In this document: in pieces, positions 1-8,070 of the stretch | How the letters are laid out: every line of letters begins with the position of its first letter | How positions within the stretch are numbered: position 1 is the first letter of the stretch | DNA from: JBMONI01 sp049324575 | GTDB taxonomy: Bacteria; Omnitrophota; Omnitrophia; Omnitrophales; Aquincolibacteriaceae | DNA length: 64,000 nucleotides | NCBI GenBank assembly: GCA_049324575.1 | Contig: JBMONI010000002.1 | Coordinates: 62,001-126,000, forward strand | Direction: 5' to 3' | Translations under genes and position numbers: made by a program | Notes under the pieces: generated by a model | Database searches by the model: none | What the model was told of the DNA's origin: nothing | The model's input: the letters and a program-made list of their open reading frames with translations, nothing else

Positions 1-297
1 AGTCTCCCCGGCAGGGTGCATCCCCTCGCGATCCTCGCCATGCAGGAGATCGGGATCGATATCTCGCACCAGCATTCCAAATCCCTGAAAAGCATTGATC
101 TTTCCAAGATCGACCTCATCATCACTCTTTGCCGAGAAGCCGTTTGCCCGCATGTCCCTTCGACCGTAAAAAAAATCCACTGGCCCATCGAAGACCCTTC
201 GCTCGTCCAGGGAAGCGATGAAAAAAAACTACGCGCCTTCGGTCACGCCCGTGATCTCATCCGCCGTCATCTCGAAAATTTTTCAAAAACACTTTAA
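1..297 (+). CDS. arsC: Arsenate reductase / LMW phosphatase-fold protein, C-terminal part (5' end outside window)
   Basis: The reading frame is open from base 1, so the gene begins upstream. The visible sequence starts SLPGRVHPLAILAMQEIGID, then ISHQHSK, which matches the segment after the catalytic loop in thioredoxin-coupled arsenate reductases (typically PG.V.P.AI..M.E.GIDIS.Q.SK). The later DLIITLC and HWPIEDP segments also fit this family. The catalytic N-terminal CX5R loop lies outside the window. Such enzymes reduce arsenate to arsenite in the cytoplasm. An Acr3 arsenite exporter is encoded about 54 kb away, so the detoxification genes are not in one operon. A low-molecular-weight protein tyrosine phosphatase of the same fold is the alternative. 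The stop is TAA at 295-297. Confidence 0.8.
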   Translation, partial: SLPGRVHPLAILAMQEIGIDISHQHSKSLKSIDLSKIDLIITLCREAVCPHVPSTVKKIHWPIEDPSLVQGSDEKKLRAFGHARDLIRRHLENFSKTL

Positions 298-354
298 GAG
301 CCTCTCACAAAACGAATCGAGTCCCTGTCGGGCAAAGCGGGTTTTTTATGCGTT

Positions 355-792
355 CTATTTTTTCCCGCCGGCGGTTTCGCGCGCGAGCTCGCGTAGTCGC
401 TTCACCATCGCATAAAAACCGTTGCGGCGGTTGATGCTGAGCTGGCTTTCAAGACCCAGCCGCCCGAACACGCCTTCCAGATCCAGGGTCTGGATCTCCT
501 CGGCCGTCTTCCCGGCGCAGGCGATCCACAAGACCGCGATCAGTCCTTTCACAATATGCGCATCGCTCGAGGCAAGAAAATCGATCTTTCCGGAACCTTC
601 TTCCGCGGGTTTGATCACGAACCAGACCTGGCTCATGCAGCCATGGACCCGGTTGACCTCGGTTTTCAGGGCTTCGTCCATGGGCGGCAGTTGGCGGCCG
701 AGATCGATCAAATAGCGAAAGCGGTCTTCCCATTCCGGGAAGACCTCGAAATTCTGGAACATTTTTTCGAGGGTGAGGGATCCCAGCGCCAT
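355..792 (-). CDS. sufE: SufE-family Fe-S assembly sulfur acceptor
   Basis: SufE accepts persulfide sulfur from the cysteine desulfurase SufS and passes it to the SufBCD scaffold. The 145-residue product has the family length and shows the RFRYLIDLGRQLPPM opening, the conserved VHGCMSQVWF block with the acceptor cysteine, and the RNGFYAMVKRLREL tail. It starts 7 bp after folE2 ends, so it is probably the last gene of a Nudix-folE2-sufE operon. No suf or isc genes are in the window to pair with it. The start is uncertain: ATG 792 has no clear ribosome-binding site, and an internal Met at about codon 11 is a possible alternative. Confidence 0.9.
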   Translation of the reverse strand: MALGSLTLEKMFQNFEVFPEWEDRFRYLIDLGRQLPPMDEALKTEVNRVHGCMSQVWFVIKPAEEGSGKIDFLASSDAHIVKGLIAVLWIACAGKTAEEIQTLDLEGVFGRLGLESQLSINRRNGFYAMVKRLRELARETAGGKK

Positions 793-799
793 CAGAGGC

Positions 800-1738
800 T
801 CAAAGCAGGCCGCCCGCCCTGCCTTTGCGGATCACGGCAGAAGCGTTATGGCTGTGAAGCGATTCCCAATGCTCGATCGAAACGACCCAGTCGAGGATCC
901 GGGGTTCGGCATTGAGCGCGTGACAAAAACGGCGAGCCGCATGTTCGACGAAAATGGGGTTTTTCCCGCTCAGGATCGCAAAGGCCTGTTCATCCATGCG
1001 CTTCACGAGGCTCTGGGTTTCCGTCGGGACTGCATGCCGCATGATCGCCACCAGCTCCTCGATGAAAAAATCACGGGAGGGATCATATTCGACCGTGACC
1101 CTCGCGCGGGAACGCTGGCTGTGCGGCGACGCGATCCCGTTGCCCTCTTCGGTCAACCCGCGCGCGTATTCCTGCTCATATTGCTTCGCCATTGAAAGGC
1201 TGCAGGGGCAGGTCGAACCGTATTCGTAGTGAAGCGTCAGGAACATCCGGACCTTTCCTTCCCGGTTCTCGCGTCCTTCCATTTCACAATCGTAATATTG
1301 CCATCCCCAATTCTCACTTTTCAGGGACGGCTGTTTCAAAGCGACCTTGAACCGGAGTTTGAAATAAGAATCCTCGAACAGGGGCTCATCCTCGTGGTCG
1401 CGCATTTCACGGCGCAGGCGGCCAAGCGTTTTTTTGAACAAGGCCACGCTGACCGAGTCCTGGGAAAGCTCCTGGGTAAGGATCTCGCAAAGACGGCTCA
1501 TGTTGATGCCGCTTTTCCCCGGAGGGCAGTGGATATAGAGGCTGGCCTCGGCGTCATGCCCCCGGATCGAACCGTCCTTGTAGCGGTACTGAACCGGAAC
1601 ACGAAAGCGATTGATCCCGACCTTGTCGATCGCGATCCCCATGCGGTTTTCGATCTTGTGGATGTCCGTCAAGCCGTTCTCATCCAGCTGATTGAAATCG
1701 AAAAGGTCTTCCTTGGAAAAAATATTCATGTCGGACAT
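800..1738 (-). CDS. folE2: GTP cyclohydrolase FolE2 (type IB)
   Basis: This is the metal-flexible GTP cyclohydrolase that makes 7,8-dihydroneopterin triphosphate for folate and queuosine-type pathways. The 312-residue product shows the STCPCSLSMAKQYEQEY block with the metal-ligand cysteine, the preceding LTLHYEYG segment and the terminal LHSHNASAVI region. The start is ATG at 1738, because it overlaps the upstream Nudix stop as TAATG, a layout that usually gives translational coupling. An upstream in-frame extension only runs antisense-style through the Nudix gene and is not used. Having the type IB enzyme is commonly taken as an adaptation to low zinc; that is family knowledge and cannot be seen here. 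Confidence 0.93.
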   Translation of the reverse strand: MSDMNIFSKEDLFDFNQLDENGLTDIHKIENRMGIAIDKVGINRFRVPVQYRYKDGSIRGHDAEASLYIHCPPGKSGINMSRLCEILTQELSQDSVSVALFKKTLGRLRREMRDHEDEPLFEDSYFKLRFKVALKQPSLKSENWGWQYYDCEMEGRENREGKVRMFLTLHYEYGSTCPCSLSMAKQYEQEYARGLTEEGNGIASPHSQRSRARVTVEYDPSRDFFIEELVAIMRHAVPTETQSLVKRMDEQAFAILSGKNPIFVEHAARRFCHALNAEPRILDWVVSIEHWESLHSHNASAVIRKGRAGGLL

Positions 1739-2223
1739 TAAAACACCTCGTCGGTCCTGTAGAAGGCCACTTGATGGCTTTTCAGTTTCCCCCGGCGATA
1801 AACGAATTTCGCCGAAAAAAAGACCGGTTTTCTGATCCACGCGAGGAAGTAGCGGTCTCCTTCCCATAGCGGAAGGCGGAAAAGCCGCCGGTCCGGGACC
1901 CAGGCAAGCTCGCCCTCAGGACAAGGGCGCATTCTACCTGAGAATCGACCTGTCGTAAAAAGAAAAACAATCCAGTCCTGGCCCGCTTGGAAGGAAGGAA
2001 AGGTCATTACCCCTCGAAGTTTGGGCGCTTTTATCCTAAGCCCTGATTCCTCAAAGACTTCCCGCATTACACACGCCTCAGGCGTTTCGCCGCGGCGAAA
2101 TTTTCCGCCGAGTCCATTCCATTTCCCCCGGTGGACATCGCCGCGTCTCTTGCCGCGAAAAAGCATCAGCGTTTTTCCGTGCCGGCGGATATAGCACAGA
2201 GTCGAAAGGATAACGCTGCTCAC
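1738..2223 (-). CDS. Nudix hydrolase (MutT / 8-oxo-dGTP diphosphatase-like)
   Basis: The complete Nudix box is present: GGKFRRGETPEACVMREVFE followed by ESGL, matching GX5EX7REUXEEXGU. It follows a beta strand with NGLGGK, as in MutT-like 8-oxo-dGTPases. Length is 161 residues. The start is taken as GTG at 2223, because AAAGGAG (2235..2229) sits 5 nt before it; an upstream TTG at 2238 would fall inside that ribosome-binding site. Its stop overlaps the folE2 start. Since it shares an operon with folE2, an alternative role is removing pyrophosphate from dihydroneopterin triphosphate, the next folate step, which Nudix enzymes also catalyse. The sequence does not decide between the two substrates. 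Confidence 0.88.
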   Translation of the reverse strand: MSSVILSTLCYIRRHGKTLMLFRGKRRGDVHRGKWNGLGGKFRRGETPEACVMREVFEESGLRIKAPKLRGVMTFPSFQAGQDWIVFLFTTGRFSGRMRPCPEGELAWVPDRRLFRLPLWEGDRYFLAWIRKPVFFSAKFVYRRGKLKSHQVAFYRTDEVF

Positions 2224-2322
2224 TGTAACTCCTTTCAAATTAACGAGTTAGGGATATTCTACCGGAGCTGTCAAGTCGCTTTGCCGAGACGCGTAAAATC
2301 TTTTTTTCGCGCGAGTCCATGG

Positions 2323-2351
2323 TTGCGCGGCCCGCGGGAAAATCCTAGAAT
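2323..2351 (+). promoter_or_regulatory. Sigma70-type promoter of the HIT-hemB operon
   Basis: A -35 TTGCGC (2323-2328) and -10 TAGAAT (2346-2351) are separated by exactly 17 bp. Transcription would start near 2358. The AAAGGAG ribosome-binding site (2368-2374) then precedes the HIT start at 2382. Confidence 0.6.
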
Positions 2352-2381
2352 AACCTCATCGCACAGCAAAGGAGTTTCTCC

Positions 2382-2771
2382 ATGGCGTCCTTATTTACAA
2401 AGATCATCCGGAAAGAGATCCCCTGCCATAAGCTTTGGGAAGACGACCGTTTTCTCGCTTTTCTCGATATCCGCCCTATTGCCCCGGGACATGCGCTCGT
2501 CATTCCCAAGAAAGAGATCGATTATCTTTTCGACCTGGACCCGGATCTCCTCGAAGACATTCTTCCCTTCGCAAAAAAAGTCGCCCACGCCATCCAGCTC
2601 ACCGTCCCCTGCAAACGGATCGGGATCATGGTCGCGGGTCTGGAAGTACCGCATGCCCATGTCCATCTCGTCCCCATCCAAAGTGTGCTGGATCTCAATT
2701 TCGCCAAAGCCCGTCCCGAAGAGCCCGCCGCCCTGGCCGCTCTCGCCGAAAAGATACGGGGCCATTTTTAA
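2382..2771 (+). CDS. HIT-family nucleotide hydrolase/transferase
   Basis: This 129-residue histidine-triad protein starts with the family's typical LFTKIIRKEIPCHKLWED and has FLDIRPIAPGHALVIPK. It ends in the triad PHAHVHLVP, whose His residues form the nucleotidyl-intermediate active site. Members of this Hint-like branch hydrolyse purine nucleoside phosphoramidates. An AAAGGAG ribosome-binding site lies 7 nt before the ATG. The hemB ATG follows the stop by one base, so the two are cotranscribed. The cellular substrate cannot be read from sequence. Confidence 0.93.
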   Translation: MASLFTKIIRKEIPCHKLWEDDRFLAFLDIRPIAPGHALVIPKKEIDYLFDLDPDLLEDILPFAKKVAHAIQLTVPCKRIGIMVAGLEVPHAHVHLVPIQSVLDLNFAKARPEEPAALAALAEKIRGHF

Positions 2772-2772
2772 G

Positions 2773-3753
2773 ATGATGGAGCTTCCGAAACGTCCCCGGA
2801 GGAACCGGCGCTCAGAAAGCATCCGCACCATGCTCCGGGAGACGCTATTGGCTCCGCATCACTTGGTCCTCCCGCTCTTCGTCCAGGAGGGAAAAAATTT
2901 GGCGACCCCGATCGCGTCGATGCCGGGATGCTCCCGCCTGAGTCCCGACCTGCTTTTGAAGGAAGTTCGCCAGGCCGCGGATCTCGGGATCCAGGCGATT
3001 GCTCTTTTCCCCTGCATTTCGGAATGGCTGAAAGATAAACTCGCTTCGGAATCAAAAAATCCCAAAGGACTCATTCCCTCGACCGTCCGGCTTTTAAAAC
3101 AATCCTTTCCGAAACTTACCGTGATCACCGACGTTGCCATGGACCCTTATTCGAGCGATGGCCATGACGGGATCTACGAAAAAGGCGAGGTTCTCAACGA
3201 CGAAACGCTTCCGGCCCTTGCCGAGATGGCGATCGTTCAGGCCCAGGCGGGAGCCGATTATGTGGCCCCTTCTGATATGATGGACGGACGTATCGGATTC
3301 ATCCGCCGGGCCCTCGACAAAAAGGGTTTCATGCAAACAGGGATTTTGTCCTATGCGGTAAAATACTGCTCGGCACTTTACGGACCGTTCCGCGGAGCCC
3401 TGGATTCGGCCCCGCGCGCCGGCGATAAAAAGACCTATCAAATGGACCCGGCGAATATCCGTGAGGCGCTGCGGGAAACCGTTCTGGATGTAGAGGAAGG
3501 TGCGGATATCGTGATGATCAAGCCCGCGCTCCCTTGTCTCGATGTGATCGCCAAAATCCGCGAGCGCGTAGACATCCCGGTCGCCGCTTATCAGGTCAGC
3601 GGAGAATTCGCCATGATCCGCGCGGCCGCACACAACGGCGCTTTCGATGAAAAAGCAGTGATCCTCGAGTCCCTGACCGCCATCAAGCGGGCCGGAGCCG
3701 ATCTTATCTTCACTTATTTTGCCAAAGCGGCTGCTCAACTTTTGGGAGACTGA
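2773..3753 (+). CDS. hemB: Porphobilinogen synthase (5-aminolevulinate dehydratase)
   Basis: HemB condenses two 5-aminolevulinate molecules into porphobilinogen for heme or other tetrapyrroles. The 326-residue product has both Schiff-base lysine regions, SYAVKYCSALYGPFR and DIVMIKPALPCLD, and the YVAPSDMMDGRIG block. The metal site reads DVAMDPYSSDGHDGI, with Asp where zinc-type enzymes have Cys, so this is predicted to be the Mg-dependent type. ATG 2773 or 2776 gives the start. The frame stays open upstream through the HIT gene, but that part is antisense-like and non-homologous. No other heme genes are in the window. Confidence 0.95.
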   Translation: MMELPKRPRRNRRSESIRTMLRETLLAPHHLVLPLFVQEGKNLATPIASMPGCSRLSPDLLLKEVRQAADLGIQAIALFPCISEWLKDKLASESKNPKGLIPSTVRLLKQSFPKLTVITDVAMDPYSSDGHDGIYEKGEVLNDETLPALAEMAIVQAQAGADYVAPSDMMDGRIGFIRRALDKKGFMQTGILSYAVKYCSALYGPFRGALDSAPRAGDKKTYQMDPANIREALRETVLDVEEGADIVMIKPALPCLDVIAKIRERVDIPVAAYQVSGEFAMIRAAAHNGAFDEKAVILESLTAIKRAGADLIFTYFAKAAAQLLGD

Positions 3754-3757
3754 TCCC

Positions 3758-4402
3758 ATGCGCCGAACGATCATTTTCGGAGATATCCACGGCTGCTGGA
3801 AGGAGTGGAAAGCGCTGATCAAAAAACTCCGAGTGACCTCGCGGGACCGCCTTTACTGCGTCGGGGATCTCACCTGCAAAGGCCCATCGACGCGAAAAAC
3901 GCTCGACATGGCCATGGCCATGAGGAACTTCCGGACCGTCCGGGGAAACCACGATCAGGCACTGATCGAAATCTATCGGAACCCGCGGCACACGGCCCCC
4001 AAAAAAACCTATCACAAAACAGCGCTCCGGGAGCTCGGGAAACGCAGGGAAAAATACATCCGCTTCATGGAATCCTGGCCTCTTTATATCAAAACACGTG
4101 GATTCATTCTCGTTCACGGAGGGCTCCGGCCAAGGATCCCGATACGCAAGCAGGCCTTTTGGGACCTTTTGACCCTAAGAACGATCGCACCGGGAAACCG
4201 GCCGTGGTATGAATTTTACAAGGGCAGGAAACTGATCGTTCACGGGCATTGGGCCCGCCAGGAGCTCGTGGTGCGCAAGAACGTGATCGGGCTGGATACC
4301 GGCTGTGTTTACGGCGGCTCGCTGGTCGCCCTGATCCTCCCAGAAAGGCGTATCGTCAGCGTTCCCGCGAGGAAGGTTTACGTAAAACCCCGCCGAAAAT
4401 GA
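3758..4402 (+). CDS. PPP-family metallophosphoesterase (ApaH / protein phosphatase-like)
   Basis: The 214-residue product carries the calcineurin-like metallophosphatase signatures in order: GDIHG near the N-terminus, GDLTCKGP, RGNHDQ, HGGL and VHGHW, which together bind two metals. The second block normally reads GDxVDRGP; here DR is replaced by CK, leaving the lead GD intact. Substrates in this group are phosphoproteins or diadenosine tetraphosphate, and the sequence does not decide between them. The start is ATG 3758, with GGGAGA a few bases upstream just after the hemB stop. The last 47 bp overlap the convergent lgt gene, which is unusual but consistent with the dense packing here. Confidence 0.85.
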   Translation: MRRTIIFGDIHGCWKEWKALIKKLRVTSRDRLYCVGDLTCKGPSTRKTLDMAMAMRNFRTVRGNHDQALIEIYRNPRHTAPKKTYHKTALRELGKRREKYIRFMESWPLYIKTRGFILVHGGLRPRIPIRKQAFWDLLTLRTIAPGNRPWYEFYKGRKLIVHGHWARQELVVRKNVIGLDTGCVYGGSLVALILPERRIVSVPARKVYVKPRRK

Positions 4403-5213
4403 CCCAGACCAGGATACCGGCCGCGATCATTGCAAGACAGAGGATCTGGCCCATCGACATCCATCCGAAGAAAAGTCCCACCTGGACATCCGGTTCACGG
4501 AAGAACTCGATCCCGAACCGCACAGCTCCGTATCCGATAAGATAAAGGCCGAAAAGGAACCCGTCAAAAGGGATTCGCCGCCGCAGGGGCCAAAGAAGCA
4601 GAAAAAGAAGCACGCCCTCGCCCAGCGCTTCGTAAAGCTGGGAAGGGTGCCGCAAGAGTCCTTCAGGATCGGAAGGAAAGAACATCCCCCACGGGACCCC
4701 GGTCGAACGGCCATAGAGCTCCCCGTTCAAAAAATTCCCGAGTCGGCCGAAGAGGTAGCCGAAAGGAACGCTCGCCGTGATGAAATCGACGAACCGCATC
4801 GCCGGAATTTTCTGACGCCAGCTGTAAAGCCAGGTCGCAAGGAACGCCCCGCAAAGCCCGCCGTGAAAAGACATCCCCGAGATCCCCGTGTAGCGAAGGC
4901 CGCCTTCAGCGCTAAAAGGAAGGAAGATCGCCCACGGTTCCCGCAAGAAATACTCGAGGTCATAAAAAAGCACATACCCGACACGCCCGCCCAGAAGCAC
5001 TCCCAGGACCACCCATACAAAATAATTCTCGATCTGGAGGCGAGTAAAAGCGCAGGACTCCCGCGCTTGCCGCCGGATCGAGAGCAAATAAACGGTCAGG
5101 ATCGAAAGAAAAAAACAAAGCCCATAATAACGGATCTCGAATCCGCCCCAGCGGAACAAGACCGGATCGATCTTGGAGGGAAGATGCTGCCAAGCCTCGA
5201 GCCATCCGTTCAC
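4356..5213 (-). CDS. lgt: Prolipoprotein diacylglyceryl transferase
   Basis: Lgt transfers diacylglycerol from phosphatidylglycerol to the lipobox cysteine of prolipoproteins in the inner membrane. The 285-residue product has the diagnostic YYG region near the N-terminus, GMSFHGG and the GRLGNFLNGELYGR signature, with about seven hydrophobic helices. The start is GTG 5213, which overlaps the tatD stop as GTGA and has GGAGGG a few bases upstream; an in-frame ATG at 5249 would lie inside tatD. The 3' end overlaps the convergent phosphatase gene by 47 bp. Confidence 0.95.
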   Translation of the reverse strand: MNGWLEAWQHLPSKIDPVLFRWGGFEIRYYGLCFFLSILTVYLLSIRRQARESCAFTRLQIENYFVWVVLGVLLGGRVGYVLFYDLEYFLREPWAIFLPFSAEGGLRYTGISGMSFHGGLCGAFLATWLYSWRQKIPAMRFVDFITASVPFGYLFGRLGNFLNGELYGRSTGVPWGMFFPSDPEGLLRHPSQLYEALGEGVLLFLLLWPLRRRIPFDGFLFGLYLIGYGAVRFGIEFFREPDVQVGLFFGWMSMGQILCLAMIAAGILVWVIFGGVLRKPSSRER

Positions 5214-5998
5214 TGGAGCCCTCCTTCCGGGATCCTGAACAGACGGCACGCGTTCGCGGTGGTCTCCGCCGCCAATGTTTCGAACTCTACTCCCCGCACG
5301 CGAGCGACTTCCCGGGCAGTCTCGAGAACGAAGGCCGGCTCATTGCGCTTTCCCCGCACAGATTGCGGAGCTAGATAGGGAGCGTCGGTCTCCAAAAGCA
5401 GACGGCCCGCTGGACAGGTCCGGCAAGCCTCGCGCAAAGCATTGCTTCTTGGATAGGTGATCATCCCCGCAAAGGAAATGTAGAAGCCAAGGTCAAGAAA
5501 ACGCTTCATGTGTTCGGCCGTTCCCGTAAAACAATGCATGACCCCCTCCCAAGGCGGCGTCCGATGCGCGCGCAGAAGTTCTTCGGTCCTTTCGAACGCC
5601 TCCCTGCAATGGATGACAAGCGGCTTGGCGACCTCCTGCTGTACGGCCAGGAAGCGGACAAACACGGCCTCTTGGACCGCTCGCGGCGTTTCATCCCGGT
5701 AAAAATCGAGGCCGACCTCGCCGACCGCTACGAATTTTTTTTCGGCCAGGATCCTGGCAATCTCAGGAATGTCCTCCGAAACCGCCTTGCCCGCTTCATG
5801 CGGATGGATCCCGCCCGCAGCGTAGACCTGCGGATAGCGCCGCGTCAATTCAAGCGCCCGGCGCGTCCCCTCGAGGTCCGTGCCGATCGTGATCAGGGCC
5901 GAAACCCCGGCCGCCTGAGCGCGCGCAACAACGGCGTCACGGTCGGGATCGAATTCGGGGAAATCAAGCTGAAGATGCGTGTCGATCAGGCCCGTCAT
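5210..5998 (-). CDS. tatD: TatD-family metal-dependent hydrolase
   Basis: TatD proteins are TIM-barrel hydrolases with 3'-5' DNase activity. Motifs in order are IDTHLQLDF, VGEVGLDFYRD, VIHCREAFE, MHCFTGT and LLETDAPYL. The first motif normally reads DTHxHLD, with both His binding metal; here the second His is Gln, which is odd because the other ligands are intact. The start is ATG 5998, 7 bp after the cysS stop, giving 262 residues, the usual length. It sits in a cysS-tatD-lgt operon and overlaps lgt by four bases. Confidence 0.92.
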   Translation of the reverse strand: MTGLIDTHLQLDFPEFDPDRDAVVARAQAAGVSALITIGTDLEGTRRALELTRRYPQVYAAGGIHPHEAGKAVSEDIPEIARILAEKKFVAVGEVGLDFYRDETPRAVQEAVFVRFLAVQQEVAKPLVIHCREAFERTEELLRAHRTPPWEGVMHCFTGTAEHMKRFLDLGFYISFAGMITYPRSNALREACRTCPAGRLLLETDAPYLAPQSVRGKRNEPAFVLETAREVARVRGVEFETLAAETTANACRLFRIPEGGLQ

Positions 5999-6005
5999 GG
6001 GTCGC

Positions 6006-7469
6006 TTATTCCCCTTTGCGCACTTCCCATGAAGTTCCGGCCGGGGTATCGCGGATCTCGACCCCCAGACCGGCCAATTCATCGCGGATCGCATCCGCTT
6101 TCTTGAAATCCTTCCGCGCGCGCGCCTCGACCCTTGCCTGGACCTTTTGATCGATCACGGCCCGGTCGAGCTGCTTTTCGCGGAGCAGAATATCATCCAG
6201 CGCTCTTAGGAATTCCGAAGGCGGTTCAAGAAAAAGAGACATCATCCCTCCGAAGAAAGCGACCCATTTCATGAACAGGGCCGCCACCGCTTTTTTCACG
6301 CCGGGATCTTTCGTATTCAGGATCTCCGCATTAAAAAGACGCACTGCTTCAAAGAGTTTTGCAAAAAGAACGGGCGTGTTGAAATCCTCGTTCACGGCTT
6401 CCGTGATGTCCCGCTTCAGGGCGTCCAAGGCCCCGGCAAACGGCGCAGGATCGTCTCCCCGAGCTCCGCCGGAAGACTCCAGGATCTCTTCTCCCGCGCG
6501 GATCGCTTCGTAGATCCTGGCCAGGGACCCGATCGCCTGATAAATCTGTGTTTTTGAAAAGTTCAGCATGCTCCGGTAGTGGACGGAAAGCATCATGTAT
6601 TTCATGACCTCAGGGTGATAATCCTGGAAGAAAACACGGGCCGTCACAACATTGCCTTTTGACTTTGACATCTTCTCGTCGTCAAAGTGGATAAAATTGT
6701 TATGCATCCAGTATTTGACATACGGCGTCCCGGAAGCCGCCTCCGCCTGGGCGATCTCGTTCTCATGATGCGGGAAGATCAGATCGATCCCTCCGCCGTG
6801 AATATCGATCCTCTCCCCGAGCAGTTTGAAGATCATCGCCGTGCACTCGATATGCCAGCCCGGCCGGCCCGGCCCCCATGGCGAATCCCAGGATGGCTCG
6901 TCGGGCTTGGAAGGTTTCCACAATACGAAATCAAGCGGATTCCTTTTTTTTGCGTTCACCTCGACGCGGGCGCCCGCTTCGAGTTCTTCGATTTTTTTTC
7001 CGCTTAATTTTCCATAGAGCGGGAACTTGTCGATCGAAAAAATGACCTCCCCCTCGGAGACATAGGCCACCCCCCGCTCGGCCAGCCGTTCGATAAGGGC
7101 GATGATATCCCCCATATGGTCGGTGACCTTGGGATTGTGCTCATGGGACCTCAAATGCAGGCGTTTGAAATCCTTCTTGAATTCGGTGATATACCGGGTG
7201 CTGATTTCGGAAGCGGGAACGCCTTCTTCGCGCGCGCGACGGATGATCTTGTCATCGACGTCCGTGTAGTTATAAAGGAACGTGACGCGGTATCCCAGAT
7301 GCTCGAGCCAATGCCGCACAAAATTGAAGAAGACGGCCCCGCGGAAATTGCCGACATGGAGGAGATCATAGACCGTCGGCCCGCACACATAGAGCTTCAC
7401 GTGACCGGGCTCGACCGAAATGAATTCCTCTATCTTCCTGGAAATCGTGTTGTAGAGGCGCAGGCCCAT
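6006..7469 (-). CDS. cysS: Cysteine--tRNA ligase
   Basis: This class I aminoacyl-tRNA synthetase of 487 residues starts with LYNTISRKIEEF and the zinc-ligand CGPTVYDLLHVGN, whose HVGN is the HIGH motif. It carries GWHIECTAM, the HGGGIDLIFPHHENEIAQ block that is specific to CysRS, and the KMSKSKGN loop. The C-terminal anticodon-binding part is complete. It acts in the cytoplasm and is the first gene of the cysS-tatD-lgt operon. Nothing unusual was seen. Confidence 0.97.
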   Translation of the reverse strand: MGLRLYNTISRKIEEFISVEPGHVKLYVCGPTVYDLLHVGNFRGAVFFNFVRHWLEHLGYRVTFLYNYTDVDDKIIRRAREEGVPASEISTRYITEFKKDFKRLHLRSHEHNPKVTDHMGDIIALIERLAERGVAYVSEGEVIFSIDKFPLYGKLSGKKIEELEAGARVEVNAKKRNPLDFVLWKPSKPDEPSWDSPWGPGRPGWHIECTAMIFKLLGERIDIHGGGIDLIFPHHENEIAQAEAASGTPYVKYWMHNNFIHFDDEKMSKSKGNVVTARVFFQDYHPEVMKYMMLSVHYRSMLNFSKTQIYQAIGSLARIYEAIRAGEEILESSGGARGDDPAPFAGALDALKRDITEAVNEDFNTPVLFAKLFEAVRLFNAEILNTKDPGVKKAVAALFMKWVAFFGGMMSLFLEPPSEFLRALDDILLREKQLDRAVIDQKVQARVEARARKDFKKADAIRDELAGLGVEIRDTPAGTSWEVRKGE

Positions 7470-7572
7470 GGCTCGTTATTATACAAAATCCCCGGACGAA
7501 AAGGCGAACGGGATGATGCGCTCTTCGGCCCATGCTGCGTGCCGGATCCCCGCTGCAGGAATAGGGACTCTC

Positions 7573-7938
7573 TCAGGCCGCGAGAAGGACCAGGACCCCG
7601 AGGCTGAGCGGCACGATCGCCATGTAGCGGAGGACCTCCATCGGACGGTCCAGCCACCACTGAAAAAGCGCCTGCTGACGCTCCGGCTTGATGAAAAAGA
7701 TAACCGCTCCGCTGAGCACAAAAAGGATCCCGATCAAGACAACAAATTTGGGCCACCGGCAGGCCCCGGCCCCCAGAAAAAGGAGAGTCCCGCACACGAT
7801 ACGGACCACCCCAGCTCCGTAGATCCTCTTTCCTTCTTTCACATATTCGGCGATCCTGCGTATCCATTCCGGTTTCAGGATCAAACAGACCCCGAAAACG
7901 GTCATCAGAATCCCGATGAGTTTGACCACAAGCAGCAT
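7573..7938 (-). CDS. Small membrane protein (DUF2065-like), unknown function
   Basis: This 121-residue protein has four hydrophobic stretches: KLIGILMTVFGVCLIL, VVRIVCGTLLFLGAGA, FVVLIGILFVLSGAVIFF and MAIVPLSLGVLVLLAA. No catalytic motif is visible. The overall pattern resembles the small DUF2065-type inner-membrane proteins, but the match is loose. The start is ATG 7938, with GAGGGGG four bases upstream. A longer frame upstream is antisense to the gmhB-like gene and was not accepted. It is transcribed away from gmhB and sits just upstream of cysS on the same strand. Confidence 0.7.
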   Translation of the reverse strand: MLLVVKLIGILMTVFGVCLILKPEWIRRIAEYVKEGKRIYGAGVVRIVCGTLLFLGAGACRWPKFVVLIGILFVLSGAVIFFIKPERQQALFQWWLDRPMEVLRYMAIVPLSLGVLVLLAA

Positions 7939-8032
7939 AAGAACCCCCTCTGAGTGTTCCTTGTTGGATGAAATTAAAACGTAGGGATCCCGTCCCAGGA
8001 TCTCCCTGCTGTTCTTCTTATATATCGTCTTT

Positions 8033-8061
8033 TTGGCAATTTTATGAAATTGAATTATAAT
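8033..8061 (+). promoter_or_regulatory. Strong sigma70-type promoter of the gmhB-like gene
   Basis: A -35 TTGGCA (8033-8038) and a perfect -10 TATAAT (8056-8061) are separated by 17 bp. Transcription should start near 8068, only about three bases before ATG 8071. The mRNA would therefore be nearly leaderless, and the upstream in-frame ATG at 8044 would not be transcribed. Confidence 0.7.
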
Positions 8062-8070
8062 GAAGCCCCT

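Noticed and set aside
2131..2772. In-frame upstream extension of hemB
   Set aside because: It runs through the HIT gene and intergenic DNA, has Ser/Pro/Arg-rich low-quality sequence, and HemB similarity begins only at 2773.
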